From Neostapfia colusana (taxonomy: Eukaryota > Streptophyta > Magnoliopsida > Poales > Poaceae): a stretch of DNA of 64,000 nucleotides. Of the stretch, positions 59,401 to 64,000 are shown one piece after another. A program made the translations under genes and the position numbers. The stretch's first letter is position 1. Each line of letters begins with the position of its first letter. The notes under the pieces were generated by a model that saw nothing but the letters and a program-made list of their open reading frames with translations, was not told where the DNA came from and searched no databases. Location of the stretch: NCBI GenBank assembly GCA_030760725.1, contig JASWHV010000012.1, positions 82,844,968 to 82,908,967 of the forward strand, given 5' to 3'.

Positions 59401-59934
59401 ATCAGAGTTTCCGAGCTTAGATCGGCCAAAATTCACCGGCGAAGTCTCGGTGCTCACCGGAGTGAAAATCGGCGATCGCGTGCGAAAAACTGATCGGATC
59501 GGTGGGTTTTATAGCCGGGGGAGGGCGGTGGTTCTGTTGTGATCGAGTTGGAGTCCGCTAGTTCCAGAATTCGGCCGCAAAACACGATTTCCCGATCGGT
59601 TGCGATCGAGCGCGCGGGAGAGAGTCCGGGGTCGCGGGGTTAGGGATGACAGGCGGGTCCCACATGTCAGCGAGGGGCAGAGCGGCGCGCGCGGGGGCGG
59701 GCTGCGCGGGGGTTAGCTGGGCCGGCTGGGGTTTCGGCCCACTGGCCAGTTTTTTTCTGGCTTTCCTTTTTCTTTTTCATTTCATTTCTGTTTTGAGTAT
59801 AATTTGAATTCCAGTTTGAATTTGAATTTTTGCAAAACATGCAATACGTCCAAAAATTTCTAAATTCCCCTCTGAACATGGTTTATGGTTCTAAATCAAA
59901 ATTTAAGTCTTGACTAAAAATTTGGGGTGTTACA
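56471..59934 (-). mobile_element. 3' LTR of Tekay copy 2 (3,464 bp)
   Basis: Inverted counterpart of 5887-9201 with the same ends. It is about 150 bp longer, largely because of an extra segment near 58060-58200 that includes a TA/TG microsatellite. TATA box at 59507-59514. The conserved antisense frames seen in copy 1 are at 56695-56913 and 57170-57511. Confidence 0.9.
59507..59514 (-). promoter_or_regulatory. TATA box of Tekay LTR (copy 2)
   Basis: CTATAAAA on the minus strand after CCCCCGG, as in copy 1. Confidence 0.65.
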
Positions 59935-59948
59935 GCTCTACCCCCCTT
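59935..59948 (-). promoter_or_regulatory. Polypurine tract of Tekay copy 2
   Basis: AAGGGGGGTAGAGC on the minus strand, directly before the 3' LTR and identical to copy 1. Confidence 0.75.
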
Positions 59949-59979
59949 AAAAGAAATCTCGTCCTCGAGATTGGTGTTT

Positions 59980-62900
59980 CTAAGAAAACAATTCCGGAAA
60001 TTGTGCCTTAAGCTCATCTTCCCGCTCCCAGGTGGCTTCCTCTTCTGAGTGATGTTTCCACTGCACCTTGCACATCCTGATTCTCTTATTTCTGGTGAGG
60101 CGTTCCATTGTCTCCAAAATCTTGTATGGTTGCTCGGCATAAGACAAATCCTCAGCTACATCCACTTCGTTCATGGGTAACACCTCCTCAGGCGTCCTCA
60201 GACATTTCTTGAGTTGCGACACATGGAACACATCGTGCACGTCCGACAGATGAACCGGCAACTCTAGTTGGTACGCCACTTCGCCTTTTCTTTCCAAAAC
60301 TTGAAAGGGTCCGATGTATCGAGGTGACAACTTCCCTTTCACCTTGAACCGACGAAGTCCTCTGATAGGGGACACCTTGAGATAAACATAGTCTCCCACG
60401 TTGAAAACGAGCTCTCTTCTTCGTACATCAGCATAACTCTTCTGGCGTGTCTGTGCTATCCTCAAGTTGTTGCGAATCTCCCTCACCTTTGCCTCGGCTT
60501 CTTGTAGCACTTCGGGACCAAACACTTTACTTTCTCCTGTTTGGTTCCAAAATAGGGGAGTTCTGCACTTCCTTCCATACAAAGCTTCAAACGGTGACAT
60601 CTTCATACTAGCTTGATAACTGTTGTTATAGGAAAACTCCGCATACGGTAAGTTTTTGTCCCAACTCCTATTGTTTTTGAGTGCACATGCCCTTAACATA
60701 TCTTCAAGGATCTGATTGGTTCTCTCCGTCTGCCCGTCAGTTTGGGGATGATAGGCAGAACTGAAATTCAGATGGGTTCCCATGGTTTCATGCAACTTTT
60801 GCCAAAACCTCGAGGTGAACTGCGTCCCTCGATCCGACACTATCTTCTTCGGCACTCCATGGTAACACACAATCCTTGACATGTACAATTCTGCCAATTT
60901 GGATCCGCTGTAGCTTTCTTTCACAGGGATGAAATGAGCTACCTTGGTTAGCCTATCAATAATAACCCATATTGAATCATACCCGGACTGGGTCCTAGGC
61001 AATCCCACGACAAAGTCCATGCTGATCTCTTCCCACTTCCATTCAGGCACTTTGAGTGGTTGCAGCAATCCCGCGGGTCGTTGATGTTCTGCTTTCACCA
61101 ACTGACATGTGTCACATAGGGCAACATGTTCCGCGACATCTCGCTTCATGCCATACCACCAATACCTGCTTTTGAGGTCCTGATACATCTTCGTACTCCC
61201 AGGATGAATGGAATAGTCGGAATCGTGCGCCTCCTTCAAAATTAATTTACGAATCTCCTTTACTTCTGGCACACAGATCCTTTTCCCGTGCCACACCGTT
61301 CCTTGTTCATCCTCTCTAAAACCAGGAGCTTTATTTTCCTTGATGAGCTGTCTGATCTCTTGTACCTTCTCATCATTCTTTTGTCCCTCGCGTATGTCTC
61401 GCTCAAGTGTGGAGTCCACTTCCATGGCGATGGCTTCACCACTATTTACTAGACATAGATTAAGCCTTATAACCTCGTCCTTCAATTCTGCAGGCATATC
61501 CTTCAAGCTCAACTTATTGACCTGCACTTTCCGACTCAAGGCATCGGCCACGACGTTTGCTTTCCCGGGATGATAGTTGATGCCTACATCAAAGTCATTG
61601 ATTAGCTCTAACCATCTCCTTTGTCTAAGGTTGAGATCTGGCTGTGTGAATATGTACTTCAAACTCTTATGATCCGTATATATCTCTGTCCTCTTCCCCA
61701 TCAAATAGTGCCGCCAAATTTTCAACGCGTGTACCACTGCAGCTAGTTCTAAGTCATGTGTAGGATAGTTCTTCTCGTGCTTCCGAAGCTGCCGGGATGC
61801 ATATGCCACGACATGTCCCTCTTGCATGAGAACACATCCCAACCCGTTTCCAGAGGCATCGCAGTACACCGTGAAATTCTTCTGCATATCTGGCATAACC
61901 AACACGGGGGCTGTTGTCAATCTCTTCTTTAGCTCCTGAAAGCTCGTATCGCACTGTGGCGTCCAGGTGAATATGATTCCCTTTTCCAATAGTTTGGTGA
62001 GAGGTCTCGAGATCTTGGAGAATCCCTCAATAAACCGTCGATAGTATCCAGCCAATCCCAAAAAGCTTCGAACTTCCCCGACATTTTCAGGGGTTTTCCA
62101 TTTCTGGATATCTTCGATTTTGGCGGGATCTACGGAGATTCCTCCCTCCGAGATTATATGCCCTAAAAAGGGAACTCTCTTTAGCCAAAACTCACACTTG
62201 CTCAACTTGGCATATAGTTGGTGTTCTCTCAGCCTTTGTAACACCAACCTTAGATGTTTCTCATGTTCTTCTTCATCTTTGGAGAAGACGAGAATATCAT
62301 CTATGAAAACCACCACAAATTTGTCCAGATATTCCATGAATACCTTGTTCATGAGGTACATGAAATATGCCGGGGCATTGGTTAGCCCGAAAGGCATGAC
62401 AGTGTATTCATACAGTCCGTACCGAGATACGAAAGCTGTCTTGGGAATATCAGATTGTCTTATCTTAAGTTGGTGGTATCCCGACCTGAGATCAATTTTC
62501 GAGAACACGCAAGCTCCCCTCAACTGATCAAACAAGTCTTCAATGCGGGGTAATGGATACTTGTTCTTGATGGTCACCTCATTCAAGGCACGGTAATCCA
62601 CGCATAACCTTTGAGTTCCATCTTTCTTAGGCACAAATATTACCGGAGCTCCCCATGGTGAGGAACTAGGGCGAACATACCCCTTTTCCGTCAATTCCCT
62701 CAAATGATCCTTGAGCTCTTCTAGCTGCTTGGAGTCCATTCGATAAGGTCTCTTGTATATCGGGGCTGTTCCCGGTACTAGCTCGATTGCGAATTCCACG
62801 TCACGGTCGGGAGGCATTCCTGGCAACTCCTCCGGAAAAACATCTGGATATTCCCTGATAGTCCTGATTTCCTCAACTTTCACCTCCACTTGATTTAATT

Positions 62901-64000
62901 TAATGTCCCTCCTAGGCTCATGTATCGTTATGAACTTTACTCTTGTGCCACTAGGGTGAGTTAGTTCCACCGTTCTGGTCGAACAATGGATGATTCCTTT
63001 ATGTTTGGTCAACCAATCCATACCCAAAATAATATCTATCCCTTGTGAATCGATCACTATGAGGTTAGCGGTAAATACTACCCCATTAATGTCTAGGTTC
63101 ACTTTGGGACACACTTGTCTTGTCCTTATTTCTCCACCTGGAGAATTTACCGCTAGCATATGGTTCATTTGTGTGGTTGCTAGGTCATGCTTCTTAACAA
63201 ACCCTTGAGCAATGAACGAATGGGTAGCACCAGAATCAAACAGCAGAGTTGCAAGGTGTAAATTGGCAGGAAACTTACCAACTACCACGTCGGGTGCCTC
63301 TTGTGCTTCCTCCATAGTGACGTGGTTCACCCGTCCTCTCATTACGTTCTGCTGCTGTGGCTGCGTGGGCTTCTTCTTTGGACACTTATGGGCGTAGTGC
63401 CCCACTTCACCACAGCTGAAACATTGCACCCCAATCTTAGATGCTTGGCCCTTGTTGTCTTGGGGTTGGTCTGGGGGTCCTTGCACTGCTGGTCGAGGTG
63501 GATATGCGGGGCGAGGCTGTTGTACAAACTGACGTTGCGGCTGTGCTGGTGCTGCGGGAGGCCTGTAGTTTGGGTTGTACCCTCTTGGTGCTGAATAGGG
63601 TACCGCAGCACGGCTTGTCTGCCCCGTAGGTTGCTGCATCATACGTGGGCGGGTGTTGCTCCCTGAGGCTTGATGTGACCACCCAGCCTTCCTCTTATTC
63701 TCATTTTCCAGGGCCTTCAGCTTCCTTTCCACCACAAATGCTCTGTCCACCATCTTTTGAAAGCTTTCATACTCATTGGAGGACATTGCACACTGCATCT
63801 CTGCGGTAAGTCCTTCCACGAAACAATCTTGTTTCTGCTCATCTGTCTCTATGTCTCGTGGAGCATAACGGGATAGTTGAGTGAATTTAGTGAGGTATTC
63901 CCTCACCGTCATGTTTCCCTGCTGCAGTCCCAAAAACTCTTTCCTCTTGTTTTTGAGTTCACCCCTTGGGATGTAATGGTTGCGGAAGCTACGCTTGAAC
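59980..64000 (-). CDS. Tekay/Del-type gypsy Gag-Pol, copy 2, open to the window edge
   Basis: One uninterrupted frame from the right edge to the TAG at 59980-59982. Counting from the in-window Met at 63933: end of the gag core (VREYLTKFTQLSRYA), zinc knuckle CFSCGEVGHYAHKC at 171-184 (complete CX2CX4HX4C), protease LFDSGATHSF (Asp233), reverse transcriptase with FIDD (Asp545-Asp546), RNase H (YCDASGNGLG), integrase zinc region and DD35E triad, and a C-terminal chromodomain-like segment (VQWKHHSEEEATWERE). Gag and pol are fused in one frame. The protein copies element RNA and inserts the DNA; a chromodomain can steer insertion to marked chromatin. The gag start and 5' LTR lie beyond 64000. No stop or frameshift, so this is the likeliest intact element here. 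Confidence 0.93.
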   Translation of the reverse strand, partial: FKRSFRNHYIPRGELKNKRKEFLGLQQGNMTVREYLTKFTQLSRYAPRDIETDEQKQDCFVEGLTAEMQCAMSSNEYESFQKMVDRAFVVERKLKALENENKRKAGWSHQASGSNTRPRMMQQPTGQTSRAAVPYSAPRGYNPNYRPPAAPAQPQRQFVQQPRPAYPPRPAVQGPPDQPQDNKGQASKIGVQCFSCGEVGHYAHKCPKKKPTQPQQQNVMRGRVNHVTMEEAQEAPDVVVGKFPANLHLATLLFDSGATHSFIAQGFVKKHDLATTQMNHMLAVNSPGGEIRTRQVCPKVNLDINGVVFTANLIVIDSQGIDIILGMDWLTKHKGIIHCSTRTVELTHPSGTRVKFITIHEPRRDIKLNQVEVKVEEIRTIREYPDVFPEELPGMPPDRDVEFAIELVPGTAPIYKRPYRMDSKQLEELKDHLRELTEKGYVRPSSSPWGAPVIFVPKKDGTQRLCVDYRALNEVTIKNKYPLPRIEDLFDQLRGACVFSKIDLRSGYHQLKIRQSDIPKTAFVSRYGLYEYTVMPFGLTNAPAYFMYLMNKVFMEYLDKFVVVFIDDILVFSKDEEEHEKHLRLVLQRLREHQLYAKLSKCEFWLKRVPFLGHIISEGGISVDPAKIEDIQKWKTPENVGEVRSFLGLAGYYRRFIEGFSKISRPLTKLLEKGIIFTWTPQCDTSFQELKKRLTTAPVLVMPDMQKNFTVYCDASGNGLGCVLMQEGHVVAYASRQLRKHEKNYPTHDLELAAVVHALKIWRHYLMGKRTEIYTDHKSLKYIFTQPDLNLRQRRWLELINDFDVGINYHPGKANVVADALSRKVQVNKLSLKDMPAELKDEVIRLNLCLVNSGEAIAMEVDSTLERDIREGQKNDEKVQEIRQLIKENKAPGFREDEQGTVWHGKRICVPEVKEIRKLILKEAHDSDYSIHPGSTKMYQDLKSRYWWYGMKRDVAEHVALCDTCQLVKAEHQRPAGLLQPLKVPEWKWEEISMDFVVGLPRTQSGYDSIWVIIDRLTKVAHFIPVKESYSGSKLAELYMSRIVCYHGVPKKIVSDRGTQFTSRFWQKLHETMGTHLNFSSAYHPQTDGQTERTNQILEDMLRACALKNNRSWDKNLPYAEFSYNNSYQASMKMSPFEALYGRKCRTPLFWNQTGESKVFGPEVLQEAEAKVREIRNNLRIAQTRQKSYADVRRRELVFNVGDYVYLKVSPIRGLRRFKVKGKLSPRYIGPFQVLERKGEVAYQLELPVHLSDVHDVFHVSQLKKCLRTPEEVLPMNEVDVAEDLSYAEQPYKILETMERLTRNKRIRMCKVQWKHHSEEEATWEREDELKAQFPELFS

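Overview
The window reads as intergenic plant DNA, almost certainly from a grass. It is packed with nested LTR retrotransposons (Ty3/gypsy of the Tekay/Del, CRM-like and Tat-like types, and one Ty1/copia), plus CACTA-type DNA transposon pieces. I found no host gene, tRNA, rRNA or CRISPR array. Species cannot be fixed from sequence alone. CRM-clade elements would fit a centromeric or pericentromeric location, but that is inference.

Layout. 1-2655: end of an extra gene of a Tat-like element and its flank. 2527-9201: Tekay-type copy 1 (+), lacking gag and the protease site, with its 3.3 kb 3' LTR. 9202-13258: remains of two Tat-like elements in opposite orientation. One carries an antisense extra ORF with a predicted 78-bp intron and ends in a full LTR. 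13259-14598: 3' end of a CRM-like element (family A), inserted into a CACTA transposase (14599-17352). A second CACTA end closes at 18479. 18480-20631: a long LTR holding a Tat-type U3 with about 15 GC-rich repeats. 20632-22050: gag of an A-related element. 22051-24217: 5' half of a copia element. 24218-26035: a truncated long LTR.

26036-49331 is the most structured part. Family C LTRs and a shortened internal region form a tandem array with a 1,725-bp period on the + strand. The array joins head-on, at a 5-bp microhomology, to a C element on the - strand. The 3' LTR of that C element is split by a family A complex (LTR-internal-LTR-shortened internal-LTR) flanked by the direct repeat ATTCC. 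In both families the pol frame continues into the LTR, as in the CRM clade.

49332-51966: decayed pol of another Tekay/Del-like element, interrupted by a 3.9 kb LTR (51967-55885) with primer site and leader. 56471-64000: Tekay-type copy 2 (-), whose gag-pol frame is open to the window edge and is the best-preserved coding region here. Only Tekay copy 2 looks possibly intact. Family A, family C, copia, CACTA and the 49 kb pol are pseudogenes with stops, frameshifts and deletions.
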